DNA of 64,000 nucleotides from Prado023 sp963736425 (GTDB lineage Bacteria; Actinomycetota; Actinomycetes; S36-B12; CAIYMF01): positions 139,305 to 203,304 of the forward strand of contig CAVTOX010000009.1 in the NCBI GenBank assembly GCA_963736425.1, read 5' to 3'. Position numbers and translations under genes: made by a program. Of the stretch, positions 45,908-54,741 are shown piece after piece (within the stretch, counting starts at the first letter, position 1; each line of letters begins with the position of its first letter). The notes beneath the pieces were generated by a model that worked only from the letters and a program-made list of their open reading frames with translations, was not told where the DNA came from and made no database searches.

Positions 45908-45986
45908 GTTCTACACCGGCCACCGGGTCGAGGTAGGGACGGCCGACGCCCTGCTGCGCGGCTGAGTTCGATGCGGTTCAGCCCTC
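45908..45986 (+). repeat. Duplicated hemQ/msrB junction, copy 2
   Basis: Repeats the 3' end of hemQ (FYTGHRVEVGTADALLRG plus stop) with 2 changes in 59 bp, then continues into the intact msrB 3' end on the minus strand. The direct repeat is ~553 bp apart, start to start. Confidence 0.85.
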
Positions 45987-46418
45987 CGGGGTGAGCCGCA
46001 GGCTGATCGAGTTGATGCAGTAGCGCAGGTCGGTGGGGGTCCCGTAGCCCTCGCCGGCGAAGACGTGACCCAGGTGTGAGCCGCAGGCGGCGCAGCGGAC
46101 CTCGACGCGCTTCATGCCCATCGAGCGGTCCTCGATCTCGATGATCGAGTCGCCAGCCAGGGGCGAGAAGAACGACGGCCAGCCGCAGTGCGAGTCGAAC
46201 TTGGACTCACTGCGGAACAGCTCGGCGTTGCAGGCGCGGCATGAGTAGACCCCGACGGACTTGGTGTCGGTGTACTCACCGACGAACGGCCGCTCGGTCC
46301 CGCCGTCGCGAAGGACCTTGCGCTCGTCGGGCGTCAGACGTGCGGCCCACTCCTCCTCGGTCAGCGCGACGTCGTAAGGGGTTCCGTCAGGACGGGTGGC
46401 GGAGACGTGATGACCCAT
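45978..46418 (-). CDS. msrB: Peptide-methionine (R)-S-oxide reductase
   Basis: A 146-residue MsrB that reduces methionine-R-sulfoxide in proteins. Zn-binding pairs are CRAC and CAAC. The catalytic Cys is in DLRYCINSISLRL; GWPSFF and HLGHVF are family hallmarks. TACCGT on the minus strand (46430-46425) lies 6 nt before the ATG, so it is probably leaderless. Its 3' end was copied in the junction duplication described beside hemQ. Confidence 0.96.
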   Translation of the reverse strand: MGHHVSATRPDGTPYDVALTEEEWAARLTPDERKVLRDGGTERPFVGEYTDTKSVGVYSCRACNAELFRSESKFDSHCGWPSFFSPLAGDSIIEIEDRSMGMKRVEVRCAACGSHLGHVFAGEGYGTPTDLRYCINSISLRLTPEG

Positions 46419-46477
46419 GCATCAACGGTAAGCGCGCCGGGCCCGACGCGAAACCGGAGCGCACTGCCCGCCCCTCT

Positions 46478-46551
46478 CCGCAGACCCTCCGCCAGCGTCA
46501 GGATCCTCCGCGTCGACACGGAGGATCCTGTCCTTCGCGGAGGGTTTGCGG
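46478..46551. repeat. 74-bp near-perfect inverted repeat (37-bp arms, no loop)
   Basis: The arms 46478-46514 and 46515-46551 match at 31 of 37 positions, meeting at GTCGAC. Cores: AGGATCCTCCG / CGGAGGATCCT and ACCCTCCGC / GCGGAGGGT. It sits between the divergent msrB and Prim-PolC genes, so it is not a normal terminator. It could extrude as a cruciform, be a REP/MITE-like element, or hold protein-binding sites. Confidence 0.7.
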
Positions 46552-46606
46552 CGGTGGGGGAGCGATTGGCGGGACGTCCGGCCGTTGGCCGACTAGCGTT
46601 CGCGGG

Positions 46607-47689
46607 ATGGCGAAGGATGCGTTCGGGGTTCCGGTGATCCGTGAGGTCGACGGGCATGCGGTCCGGGTGAGCAATCCGGGGAAGCCGTACTTCCCGGAGG
46701 CCTCCGGCGGGCCGATCACCAAGCTCGACGTCATCGACTACTACTCGGCCGTGGGCGATGTGATGCTCCGCGCACTGCGCGACCGGCCGACCACCTTGGA
46801 GCGCTGGCCGGGTGGGGTCGTCCCCGGCGCCAAGTTGAGCACCCGCGAGGGGTTCAAGGGGGAGGCGTTCTACCAGAAGCGTGTGCCCACCGGGGCGCCC
46901 GACTGGGTCCGCACCGCCCGGATCGCGTTCCCGTCGGGCCGGACCGCCGACGAGGTCTGCCCGCACACGCCCGCGACGATCGTCTGGGCCGCCCAGCTCG
47001 GCACCATCACCTTCCACCCCTGGCCGGTCCGCTCCGGCGATGTCGAGCATCCCGACGAGCTGCGCATCGACCTCGATCCGCAGCCGGGCACCGACTTCGA
47101 CGACTCGGTGACCGTGGCCCTTGAGCTGCGCGGGATGCTCGACGAGCTCGGCTGGGTCGGCTATCCGAAGACCTCGGGCGGCCGGGGCGTCCACATCTAC
47201 GTGCGGATCGCGCCGCGGTGGACTTTCACCGAGGTGCGTCATGCGGCCATCGCGATCGGTCGGGAGCTGGAGCGACGGATGCCCGGGCGGGTCACCACGA
47301 GGTGGTGGAAGGAGGAGCGCGGCCAGACGGTGTTCGTCGACTACAACCAGAACGCCCGCGACCGCACGATTCGCTCCGCGTGGTCGCTGCGCGCGGTGCC
47401 GGAGGCGACGGTGTCCGCGCCCGTCACGTGGGCTGAGCTGCCTGAGGTCGCGCCGTTGGACTTCACGCTGCGGACCGTCCCGCCACGGTTGCTCGCCCAG
47501 GGCGACCCGCATGCGGCTATCGACGACGTCGCGCATGACCTCACGCCGGTGCTCGAGTGGTACGAGCGCGACGTCCGCGATGAGGGTCTGGAGGACATGC
47601 CGTACCCGCCGGACTACCCGAAGATGCCCGGCGAGCCCAAGCGGGTCCAGCCGAGCCGGGCGCGGGCGGTGGAGACTGACGAGCCCTGA
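46607..47689 (+). CDS. Prim-PolC (LigD-type polymerase-domain) DNA repair primase-polymerase
   Basis: A 360-residue AEP-superfamily polymerase like the LigD polymerase domain but without ligase or nuclease domains. Motifs: catalytic DLD in ELRIDLDPQPGTDF (~150), SGGRGVHIYV (~190; Ser/His triphosphate site), and VFVDYNQNARDRTIRSAWSLR. Stand-alone proteins of this type in mycobacteria (Prim-PolC/PolD1) work with LigC in gap-filling and excision repair; ligC is 1.4 kb away here. TAGCGT (46594-46599) lies 7 nt before the ATG, so it is probably leaderless. Confidence 0.88.
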   Translation: MAKDAFGVPVIREVDGHAVRVSNPGKPYFPEASGGPITKLDVIDYYSAVGDVMLRALRDRPTTLERWPGGVVPGAKLSTREGFKGEAFYQKRVPTGAPDWVRTARIAFPSGRTADEVCPHTPATIVWAAQLGTITFHPWPVRSGDVEHPDELRIDLDPQPGTDFDDSVTVALELRGMLDELGWVGYPKTSGGRGVHIYVRIAPRWTFTEVRHAAIAIGRELERRMPGRVTTRWWKEERGQTVFVDYNQNARDRTIRSAWSLRAVPEATVSAPVTWAELPEVAPLDFTLRTVPPRLLAQGDPHAAIDDVAHDLTPVLEWYERDVRDEGLEDMPYPPDYPKMPGEPKRVQPSRARAVETDEP

Positions 47690-47774
47690 GTCGTGCCTGT
47701 TTGGGAGCCGGGCGCCCGACCGTCACCGGCGCCGAAACGCCGCGAAAGCCCAGACGCCGCCGATCCCGACTTCG

Positions 47775-48149
47775 TCAGCTCCCGAGCAAGGAATTTCCCG
47801 CGGGCCCGGCTGCGAGGTCGGTGTCCGAGTCCCGCAGATCCACCACGCGGTGCTGCAGCGGCGGCCAGGGCTCGTACTCCTGCGGCTCGGTCGCGTGCGG
47901 CGCAGGTTCGTGCGTGGCATCAGTGCGGGTGTCGATGTCGAAGTGCGCGTAGAACGGGTCGCGACCCAGGGCGGCCGTCAGGGCGAAGTACACGCCCAGC
48001 ACCACGAACGCGATGCTGATCACGCTGGACTGGCCGGACATCACGACAGCGAAGCCCGCGAGGAGGAGGAAGCTCAGGGCGATGCACCCGCGGACGAGAC
48101 GGTCCTCGCGACCGACCCGGCCGGACCCATGGATGAACGGGATGCGCAT
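47775..48149 (-). CDS. Small membrane protein, DUF2892-like
   Basis: A 124-residue protein. The N-terminal part reads like DUF2892/YgaP inner-membrane proteins: GRVGREDRLVRGCIALSFLL, then two hydrophobic helices (~20-37 and ~43-62) and GRDPFYAHFDIDTR. The last ~55 residues are hydrophilic, acidic and Pro-rich. Function unknown. It sits between the Prim-PolC and fasciclin genes. Confidence 0.65.
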   Translation of the reverse strand: MRIPFIHGSGRVGREDRLVRGCIALSFLLLAGFAVVMSGQSSVISIAFVVLGVYFALTAALGRDPFYAHFDIDTRTDATHEPAPHATEPQEYEPWPPLQHRVVDLRDSDTDLAAGPAGNSLLGS

Positions 48150-48320
48150 GATTCCCCTCGATTTCTGGATGGTCCCCCCATCGTCACCCGGAGTTCGCGC
48201 AGGACGCGGGAGGCACGCCGGGGGAGGGGAACGAGGGGATCAGTCTATCTGGAGGAATTGGACAAACCCGCTGCAATCGTCAGATCCGGTCCCAGCGTGG
48301 AGGTCTGGAACGCAGAAGCC

Positions 48321-48354
48321 GAACGGCGGGCCCCTCGTGAGAGGTCCGCCGTTC
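48321..48354 (-). terminator. Hairpin downstream of the fasciclin gene
   Basis: GAACGGCGG (48321-48329) pairs with CCGCCGTTC (48346-48354); inside, CCTC-GTGA-GAGG extends the stem after a bulge. It begins 40 nt beyond the stop of the leftward fasciclin gene. No long U-run follows. This stretch (48150-48393) shows no other feature. Confidence 0.5.
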
Positions 48355-48393
48355 GGGATGTTCTATCGGGTATGTGCCGTACTCACCCAGCTA

Positions 48394-49029
48394 TCACAGG
48401 TCGCCCGGGCGCAGGACGAAGCTGATCCCGTGGGCGATTCCGTTGCTCGCCTGGATGTTCAGCTGGCTGCGCACCAGGAACGGGTTGACATCGTTGGTGT
48501 CCTGATCGGCGAGGATGGCGGTGCCGAGCCGAGGAAGCGGATAGACCTTGATCTCACCGCCCTGCAGGGTCTTGAGGGCTGTTCCCTTCGGCACGCTGAG
48601 AGCGGTCTTGGAATCGATCTGGCTGGGGACAGCGTGGTACAGGATCACGGTTGCCAGAGTCTCCTTGCCCAAACCGGCAACCTTGCCAAGGATCGATGCC
48701 TCGCTGGCGAACCAATACTTGGGACCATAGAGGTCAGCGACGAGAGCCTGGAACGCCCGGTCGTTGGGGATGAACACCGTGAGGTCGGCGTCGGGAGCAT
48801 CCAGCGCACCCTGCAGCTCGGCAGCCACAACCCCGTTGGCAAGGATGTCGAAGTCGTACCAGTTGCGGTCGGTGGCCTGACCGTTGTTGTCGCTCAGACT
48901 GGCAGCGACCGCCCCGAAGAGGGTGGGCTTGGCCGGCGGTTGGTCGGCGGAGGCGGGTGCAGCGAGGGCGAGGGAGCCGGCGATGACGGCCGCCGAGGCC
49001 GTGAGTCCTGCGATGGTCTTGCGGATCAT
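48394..49029 (-). CDS. Secreted fasciclin-domain protein
   Basis: A 211-residue exported protein. The signal peptide (~1-28) is MIRKTIAGLTASAAVIAGSL-like and ends with an ASA-D cleavage site. It is followed by one fasciclin (FAS1) domain: TVFIPNDRAFQALVADLYG (H1 region) and TLATVILYHAVPSQI (H2 region, YHxVP), ending GISFVLRPGDL. Such domains mediate surface adhesion or matrix interactions. AGGAGG precedes the ATG. A hairpin follows the gene. Confidence 0.9.
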   Translation of the reverse strand: MIRKTIAGLTASAAVIAGSLALAAPASADQPPAKPTLFGAVAASLSDNNGQATDRNWYDFDILANGVVAAELQGALDAPDADLTVFIPNDRAFQALVADLYGPKYWFASEASILGKVAGLGKETLATVILYHAVPSQIDSKTALSVPKGTALKTLQGGEIKVYPLPRLGTAILADQDTNDVNPFLVRSQLNIQASNGIAHGISFVLRPGDL

Positions 49030-49122
49030 GGTGTCCTCCTGGGTGAGTGGGTCTGACACTCCACCTATCCTCTCGGGAGGGTGCGATCGGATGCACAAGA
49101 TTCGCACTACTTCACTGAGTGT

Positions 49123-50274
49123 TCAGTCGGTCGCTGTCAGTACCCGCCTGATGTCCAACGGCTCGGGGGCGACGAGGCCGTCCATCGTGCAGTCCTCCGC
49201 GGCTTTGTCCGAGCGCCAGCGGACCAGCGACGCGAGGTGGCGCAACCGCCCCGACTCCACCTGGTTGTACGAGACCTCGGCCACCAGCTCGGGCCGCAGG
49301 GGGTTCCAGGCACTGCTTCGTCCCGAGGACCAGCGGCTGGGCATGCCCGGTGCTCGCCCCTCCGGCTCGAACCATGGGTGGTCCGGCCCGGCCGCCAGAT
49401 CGACGAAACGCGCCGCCAACTCCGCCCGCTGGGCCATCGGGAACGCTGACATCGCACCGATCATCTGCAGCACCCCTGCCTCGTCGTACAGCCCGATGAG
49501 GACCGAGCCGACGACCTCACCGCCATCCGGCCCGGCCTGCTTGTACGGCCGCCACCCCGCGCACACGACATCGACCGTGTGCGCAGGCTTGATCTTGAAC
49601 AGCGTGCGCTTGCCCGGGGCGTAGACCCCGTCCAGCGGCCGGGCGATCACGCCGTCGAGCCCCGCCCCCGGCAGCTCGGTGACCCATCGGGCGGCGACGT
49701 CCAGGTCAGCGGTCTGTGGGGTCAGGTGAAGCGGCGCGGCCTCACCGTCCATCACGGCGTCAAGGGCAGCTCGGCGCTCGGCGAAAGGCGCCGACCGCAG
49801 GTCCTGGCCGTCGGCAGCCAGGATGTCGAACGCCACGAACGAGGTCGGGAAGTCCGCGGCAAGTTGGGCGATCTTCCAGCCACCCTCCTCCTTGCGCGGG
49901 CGCAGCCGCCCTTGGAGCGCGTCGAACGCGAGCCGGCCCTCGCGGATCACGACGAGCTCGCCGTCGAGCACCACGTCGTCGGCCCGCATCCCGCGGATCC
50001 GTTCCACCATCTCCGGGAAGGCGTAGGACAGGTCCCACGAGCCGGTCGCTGCGGCGTCCGCAGCCCGCATCCGGCCCTGGATCACCACGTCGTCTCCGCG
50101 CCGGTAGATGATCACTCGGAATCCGTCCCACTTGGGCTGGAACGCCAGCCCGTCGGACGACTCCGGAAGCCCGGCGATCGGCTTGGCCAGCATCGGCTCG
50201 ATCGGAGGGTCGACGCTGAAGCGCTCACCCACGTCGCCACCCCCGCCCAGCGGCCGGTACACACGGCGGTCCAT
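49123..50274 (-). CDS. ligC: ATP-dependent DNA ligase, LigC type
   Basis: A 383-residue ATP-dependent DNA ligase: adenylation domain (~20-230) with the nucleotide-accepting Lys in FQPKWDGFRVI (KxDG), motif III FVAFDILAADG, motif IV LDGVIARPLDG and motif V TLFKIKP, then an OB domain (~235-383). No nuclease or polymerase domain, so LigC rather than LigD. LigC seals nicks in repair with Prim-PolC. The start 50274 is the best guess; Met and Val codons both upstream and downstream are in frame. Confidence 0.9.
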   Translation of the reverse strand: MDRRVYRPLGGGGDVGERFSVDPPIEPMLAKPIAGLPESSDGLAFQPKWDGFRVIIYRRGDDVVIQGRMRAADAAATGSWDLSYAFPEMVERIRGMRADDVVLDGELVVIREGRLAFDALQGRLRPRKEEGGWKIAQLAADFPTSFVAFDILAADGQDLRSAPFAERRAALDAVMDGEAAPLHLTPQTADLDVAARWVTELPGAGLDGVIARPLDGVYAPGKRTLFKIKPAHTVDVVCAGWRPYKQAGPDGGEVVGSVLIGLYDEAGVLQMIGAMSAFPMAQRAELAARFVDLAAGPDHPWFEPEGRAPGMPSRWSSGRSSAWNPLRPELVAEVSYNQVESGRLRHLASLVRWRSDKAAEDCTMDGLVAPEPLDIRRVLTATD

Positions 50275-50406
50275 CGGGAATCGGATCCATCTCGGATCCC
50301 TGCCGGTGCCGCGCGCAGGCGGAGCGGGACTGCTCCCGATGAGCATCAGGGTGGGCCGGGGCATCTGGAGTCATCGCCCCATCATGGGGTCTGGCAGGCT
50401 TCCACC

Positions 50407-51415
50407 ATGCCCCGACTGGTCGACCGCGTCCCCCATGTGGAGGCCGACCGCCTGATCGCCGAGCTGGTGCCCCCGCCCCGCTTCGCCACCGAGTCGTTCG
50501 CGACCTACCTGCCCGACACGAGCCAGCCCACGCAGGCGGCGGCGGTCGCCGGGCTGCACGCCTTCGCCGCCCAGATGAACACCCCGGCCCCGACCTACGC
50601 GTTCGTGGTTCCGCCGCCCCGCCCCGCCCGAGGGGCGCGCGGGCATCTACCTCGACGGCGGGTTCGGGGTCGGCAAGACCCACCTGCTGGCAGCCCTGTG
50701 GCACGAGGCGCCCGGGCCGAAGGCGTTCGGCACGTTCGTCGGGTACACCCACCTGGTCGGTGCGCTGGGCTTCGCGAACACGGTCGAGGCCCTCTCGGGG
50801 CACCGGTTGGTGTGCATCGACGAGTTCGAGCTCGACGACCCGGGGGACACCGTCCTGATGTCCTCGCTGCTCAACCGGCTCGTCGACGCGGGCGTCCGGC
50901 TGGCGGCCACGTCCAACACCCTGCCCGACCGCCTCGGCGAGGGCCGGTTCGCCGCCGACGACTTCCTCCGCGAGATCCAGGGCCTGTCCGCGCACTTCGA
51001 CGTCTACCGGATCGACGGCGAGGACTACCGCCACCGGGGCCTCCCCGAGGCGCCCGCACCACTGCCCGAAGAGGCAGTCGTCGCGGCCGCTGGCGCTGGA
51101 TGGCTGGACGCGTTCCCCGACCTCATGGCCCACCTCGCCCGGGTGCACCCCTCGCGCTACGGCGCGCTCCTGGACGGGGTCGACCGGGTCCACCTCACGG
51201 GCGTGACCCAGCTGACCGACCAGGCGGCAGCCCTGCGCCTGGTGGTGCTCGCCGACCGGCTCTACGACCGCGACATCCCGGTGGTCGCCTCCGGTGTCCC
51301 ACTCGACCGCGTGTTCGGCGACGACATGCTGCGCGGTGGGTACCGCAAGAAGTACTTCCGGGCGATCTCCCGTTTGGTCGCCCTGGCCCGAGAGGGCGCC
51401 GGCCTATCGGAGTGA
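50407..51415 (+). CDS. zapE: Cell division protein ZapE, one frame break
   Basis: An AFG1-like ATPase, ~335 residues after correction. Walker A is YLDGGFGVGKTHLL, Walker B LVCIDEFELDDPGD, sensor region AATSNTLPD, and the C-terminal GGYRKKYFRAISRL. The frame breaks near 50625 in CCCCGCCCCGCCCGAGG; dropping one C joins the N-terminal part to EGRAGIYLDGG just before Walker A. ZapE proteins act at the division septum with FtsZ. The ATG at 50407 has only a weak ribosome-binding site. Confidence 0.85.
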
Positions 51416-51514
51416 CCCCCGCCGCCCCGGGAACCCTGCTGATCGCCCCGGGACGTCCCGATCGCCCCAGCGGCTCACGAGCTTGGGTGGAAGTCGCCGC
51501 AAGATCAGCAACTT

Positions 51515-51537
51515 CCTCCCGAATTTCTTCCGGGAGG
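51515..51537 (+). terminator. Hairpin downstream of zapE
   Basis: CCTCCCG (51515-51521) pairs with CGGGAGG (51531-51537) around an A/T-rich loop, 100 nt after the zapE stop in the 260-bp gap between zapE and the DUF4439 gene. An AAGTTGCG/CGCAACTT pair (51592-51599, 51665-51672) lies further on. No gene is seen in the gap. Confidence 0.4.
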
Positions 51538-51675
51538 CCTCCGCCCACCTCCGTGCGGCCACCCGCGGCTTCCCGCGCCTCGTCCAGCCCGAAGTTGCGT
51601 TGCGGTTGCGTCACCCGACACGGCCCTGCGCTGCACTTCGGACGGCGAAACGTCCCAAACGCGGCGCAACTTGAC

Positions 51676-52092
51676 TCACTCGCCGGGGAAGGCCTCCGGT
51701 TCGGCGCCCCACTCGACTGCGCGGACGGCGGCCGCTGAGGACCTCTCAACCGGCTCGCGGCGGGCGGCTGGCTCGCTCGCCGCCGCGACGTCGGCGTAGG
51801 TGGCCGCGAGGGCGGTGTTCACGTGCGCCATGAGTCGCCGGCCGCCGGAAGCACCCTCGATGGGGAACGGCTCCACATACGCGACTGCCGCCTCGACCGG
51901 CACTGCCCCGAGTGCGATCACCTGTCGACGCAGTTCGTCGCGCGCCCGACGGTGGGCGTCCAGCTCGCGTCGCGCGGCGTCCCGTCGACGTCCGCTCAGT
52001 TCGCCGGCCGCTCGTCCGCTGGCCCACACGGCCGCATGCTCGCCGGCCACCGCCGCTTGGAGCGCGTCCAGGTACGGGGAGTCGCCGCTCAT
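51676..52092 (-). CDS. DUF4439 ferritin-like protein
   Basis: A 138-residue helical protein of the ferritin-like DUF4439 family: helix 1 ALQAAVAGEHAAVWASGRAA (Glu-His pair), helix 2 DAHRRARDELRRQVIALGA, PVEAAVAYVEPFPIEG, helix 3 LMAHVNTALAATYADVAAA. No clear export signal. Function unknown; the EHA...DAHRRARDEL arrangement could hold a metal site. It overlaps the upstream lipoprotein stop by ATGA, so the two are translated together. Confidence 0.8.
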   Translation of the reverse strand: MSGDSPYLDALQAAVAGEHAAVWASGRAAGELSGRRRDAARRELDAHRRARDELRRQVIALGAVPVEAAVAYVEPFPIEGASGGRRLMAHVNTALAATYADVAAASEPAARREPVERSSAAAVRAVEWGAEPEAFPGE

Positions 52093-52789
52093 GGGCCGGT
52101 CTCCGTCGCGGCGAGGCTGTCCAGTGCAGCGGCGTGCTGGGCCTCGCTGGCAGCGATCAGGCACAGGTCGCGGGCGAGACCCGGATCCTGGGCACCATCG
52201 CAGGCGGTCGCGCGCTGGGCCTGAGCCGCTGACTCCGCCGCCGCGAGTCCGGCAACAACGGAGGAGGCGCTCGCGCCGGGGGATTCGGACGATGAGGGCG
52301 CTTGGGGACTGGAGCGCTCGCCCCTGTGTCGGGGGACCCGGACGACGATGCACCCGCGTCGGTAGATGCGGACGCGGCGGAGTTCGTTCCCCCGGCGGCC
52401 GAGGATCCTCCGATCGGTGGACCGGAGGCCGACGCGGACGCGACAGGCGACGCCGACGCGCCCGGGCTCTCCACGTCCGAGACGAAGCCCGGAGCGACCC
52501 GGGCCAGGTGCGCCTCGTGCTGGACGAGGAACGGCTCGAGGTCCGCGGCGAGGTCCGGGTTGGCCCCGATCGCCGACCGGTAGGCCGCAATCAGCGTCAC
52601 CTCCGAGGCGGCGACCTCCTCGCGGATCCGGGCATCGGGGTCGCTGGGGGCGGCACTCGTGGCCGGTGCGCTCGGGGGACGCAGGTCCGACGGATCGGAT
52701 GTGCACCCGGCGAGGCCGACGGCTGCGGCGCTGAGCACCAGGAACGTCCGCCTCTCCACCCGCGGAATCCTCGCATCCCGACCGGACAT
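52089..52789 (-). CDS. Lipoprotein with ferritin-like helices, one frame break
   Basis: A predicted exported lipoprotein, ~233 residues after correction. The signal has twin Arg (VERRTFLVLSAAAVGLAGC) with lipobox LAGC, so Tat export is possible. A helical part (ITLIAAYR-like segment EVTLIAAYRSAIGAN, then FLVQHEAHLARV) is followed by an Ala/Ser/Pro/Gly linker and helix AESAAQAQRATAC ... LIAASEAQHAAALDSL. The frame breaks in the linker near 52315; adding one C joins the parts and gives the stop that overlaps the DUF4439 gene. GTG 52759 is an alternative start. Family unknown beyond the ferritin-like pattern. Confidence 0.65.
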
Positions 52790-52880
52790 CGCCGCGCACG
52801 CCCACCGGTAGAATCATCGGCGCACACCACAACTGCTCGTCCCACAACAGGATCCCCACAACAGCATGAAGGAGCGCGCG

Positions 52881-53429
52881 ATGTCGGCATCCCAGGCCAA
52901 GGCGCTGCGGTCCCTGGCCGAGCCCATCGTCGCGGGCCTGGACTGTGACCTCGAGGACGTCGTCATCCGCCAGGCCGGCAAGCGCCGCCTCGTGCGCATC
53001 GTGGTCGATCACCACACCGGTGGGCTGACCCTCGACCTGGTCGCCAGCATCAGCCGCGAGATCTCCCGGGTTCTCGAGGACTCGACGATTCTGGGCAACT
53101 CCGCGTACGTGCTGGAGGTCACCTCCCCGGGCGTCGACCGCCCCCTGACCCTCCCGCGGCACTGGACCCGTGCGGTGAGCCGGCTGGTCCAGGTCACGCC
53201 GAAGTCCGGGGAGGCCATCGAGGGACGGGTCCTGAGCGCCGACGAGACGCAGGCGGTCCTCGACGTCGACGGAACCGAGACGACCGTCGCCTATGCCGAT
53301 GTGGCCCGCGCCGTCGTGCAGGTGGAGTTCACCCGGATCGAGGAGGTCGAGCTCGACGAGACCGACCTCGACGTCGAGGACGACGCCCCGGCGGCCGACG
53401 CCCGCGACATCGCCACCGAGGAGGGCTGA
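52881..53429 (+). CDS. rimP: Ribosome maturation factor RimP
   Basis: A 182-residue 30S-maturation factor. The N-terminal alpha/beta domain (~1-85) holds GLDCDLEDVVIRQAGKRRLVRIVVD and the conserved LEVTSPGVDRPL (~80-91); the C-terminal SH3-like domain follows, with an acidic tail. ATG 52881 was preferred because AAGGAG (52869-52874) is 6 nt upstream; ATG 52866 is in frame but lacks one. A TAGAAT -10-like box lies at 52809-52814. First gene of the nusA-infB operon, as in most bacteria. Confidence 0.92.
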   Translation: MSASQAKALRSLAEPIVAGLDCDLEDVVIRQAGKRRLVRIVVDHHTGGLTLDLVASISREISRVLEDSTILGNSAYVLEVTSPGVDRPLTLPRHWTRAVSRLVQVTPKSGEAIEGRVLSADETQAVLDVDGTETTVAYADVARAVVQVEFTRIEEVELDETDLDVEDDAPAADARDIATEEG

Positions 53430-53430
53430 C

Positions 53431-54445
53431 ATGGACATCGACATGTCCGCACTGCGCGCCGTCGCAGTGGACAAGGAGATCTCGGTCGACCTGCTGGTCG
53501 ACTCGATCGAGCAGGCCCTGCTGGTGGCCTACCACCACACCCCGGGGGCGACCACCCGGGCGAGGGTGGAGCTGAACCGCGACACCGGGCACGTCACCGT
53601 GTGGGCCGTGGAGGACCTGCCCGAGGGCGCCGAGGAGGGGTTCATCCCGCGCGAGTTCGACGACACCCCCGAGGGCTTCGGCCGGGTGGCCTCAACGACC
53701 GCGCGCCAGGTGCTCGTCCAGCGCCTTCGCGAGGCCGAGGACGACGTCACCCACGGCCACTTCGAGGGCAAGATCGGCGACCTCGTCTCCGGCGTCGTCC
53801 AGCAGGGACAGGACCCCCGGTTGGTCTTCGTCGACCTGGGCAAGGTCGAGGGCGTCCTGCCCCCGCAGGAGGCGATCGCCACCGAGCAGCACCCGCACGG
53901 CTCCCGGATGAAGGCCCTGGTGGTCGGGAACCCGGCGCAACGCCAAGGGCACGCAGGTCGTGCTGTCCCGTACCCACCCCGGGCTCGTGAAGGCCCTGTT
54001 CGCCCTCGAGGTCCCGGAGATCGCCGAGGGATCGGTCGAGATCGTCGCCCTGGCGCGCGAGGCCGGGCACCGCACGAAGATGGCGGTCCGGTCGCATCGG
54101 CCCGGGCTGAACCCCAAGGGCGCGTGCATCGGCCCGATGGGCTCCCGTGTGCGCAACGTGATGGCCGAGCTCGACGGCGAGAAGATCGACATCGTCGACT
54201 GGTCCGACGATCCGGCGACGATGGTCGGCAACGCCCTCTCGCCCGCGCGCGTCAGCTCGGTGGAGGTCGTCGACCTCGAGACCCGGTCGGCGCGGGTGAT
54301 CGTCCCGGACTACCAGCTCTCGCTGGCCATCGGCAAGGAGGGCCAGAACGCCCGCCTGGCCGCACGTCTGACGGGGTGGCGCATCGACATCAGGTCCGAC
54401 ACGGCACCAGTGGACGCCGAGAGTGCGGATTCGGGTCTGCGGTGA
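53431..54445 (+). CDS. nusA: Transcription termination/antitermination factor NusA, one frame break
   Basis: About 337 residues after correction. N-terminal RNA-polymerase-binding domain (~1-110), S1 domain (LVSGVVQQGQDPRLVFVDLG), KH1/KH2 (GACIGPMGSRVRNVMAELDGEKIDIV; LAIGKEGQNARLAARLTGW). The frame breaks at ~53934: GTCGGGAACCCGGCGC reads correctly as GTC GGA ACC CGG CGC if one G is removed, giving VGTRRNAKGTQVVLS. GGAGGG precedes the ATG. It ends overlapping the ylxR GTG (GTGA). The short C-terminus without acidic repeats is normal for actinobacteria. Confidence 0.93.
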
Positions 54446-54741
54446 CTTCCGCGCTAGACTCGGGCTCTGCCCAGCAAGGCAAGCCGACTCGAACGTGCGT
54501 CGCCTGCCGGACACGGGCAGACAAGACCGACCTGCTTCGGGTCACCGCCCGGGACGGCCTGTGCCTCCCGGATCCCCGGTTCCGGCAACCCGGTCGAGGT
54601 GCGTACCTGCATCCGACCATCGGCTGCCTGGATCTGGCGGAGCGGCGCCGAGCGCTACCGCGGGCCCTCCGGGTCCAGGGAGCACTCGACACCGCCGCCG
54701 TCCGCGCGTGGATCGAAGCCGGTCGGGACACGACGAAATGA
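54442..54741 (+). CDS. ylxR: YlxR family RNA-binding protein
   Basis: A 99-residue DUF448/YlxR protein: PTRTCVACRTRADKTDLLRV (conserved TCVxCR...K..L.R), then GRGAYLHPTIGCLDLAERRRALPRALR. YlxR proteins bind RNA and are always found between nusA and infB; they are linked to RNase P and translation. GTG 54442 overlaps the nusA stop. Confidence 0.93.
   Translation: MTSALDSGSAQQGKPTRTCVACRTRADKTDLLRVTARDGLCLPDPRFRQPGRGAYLHPTIGCLDLAERRRALPRALRVQGALDTAAVRAWIEAGRDTTK

Noticed and set aside
45355..45986. Insertion sequence with target-site duplication at hemQ/msrB
   Set aside because: No transposase, no terminal inverted repeats, and a ~79-bp direct repeat is far longer than usual target duplications.
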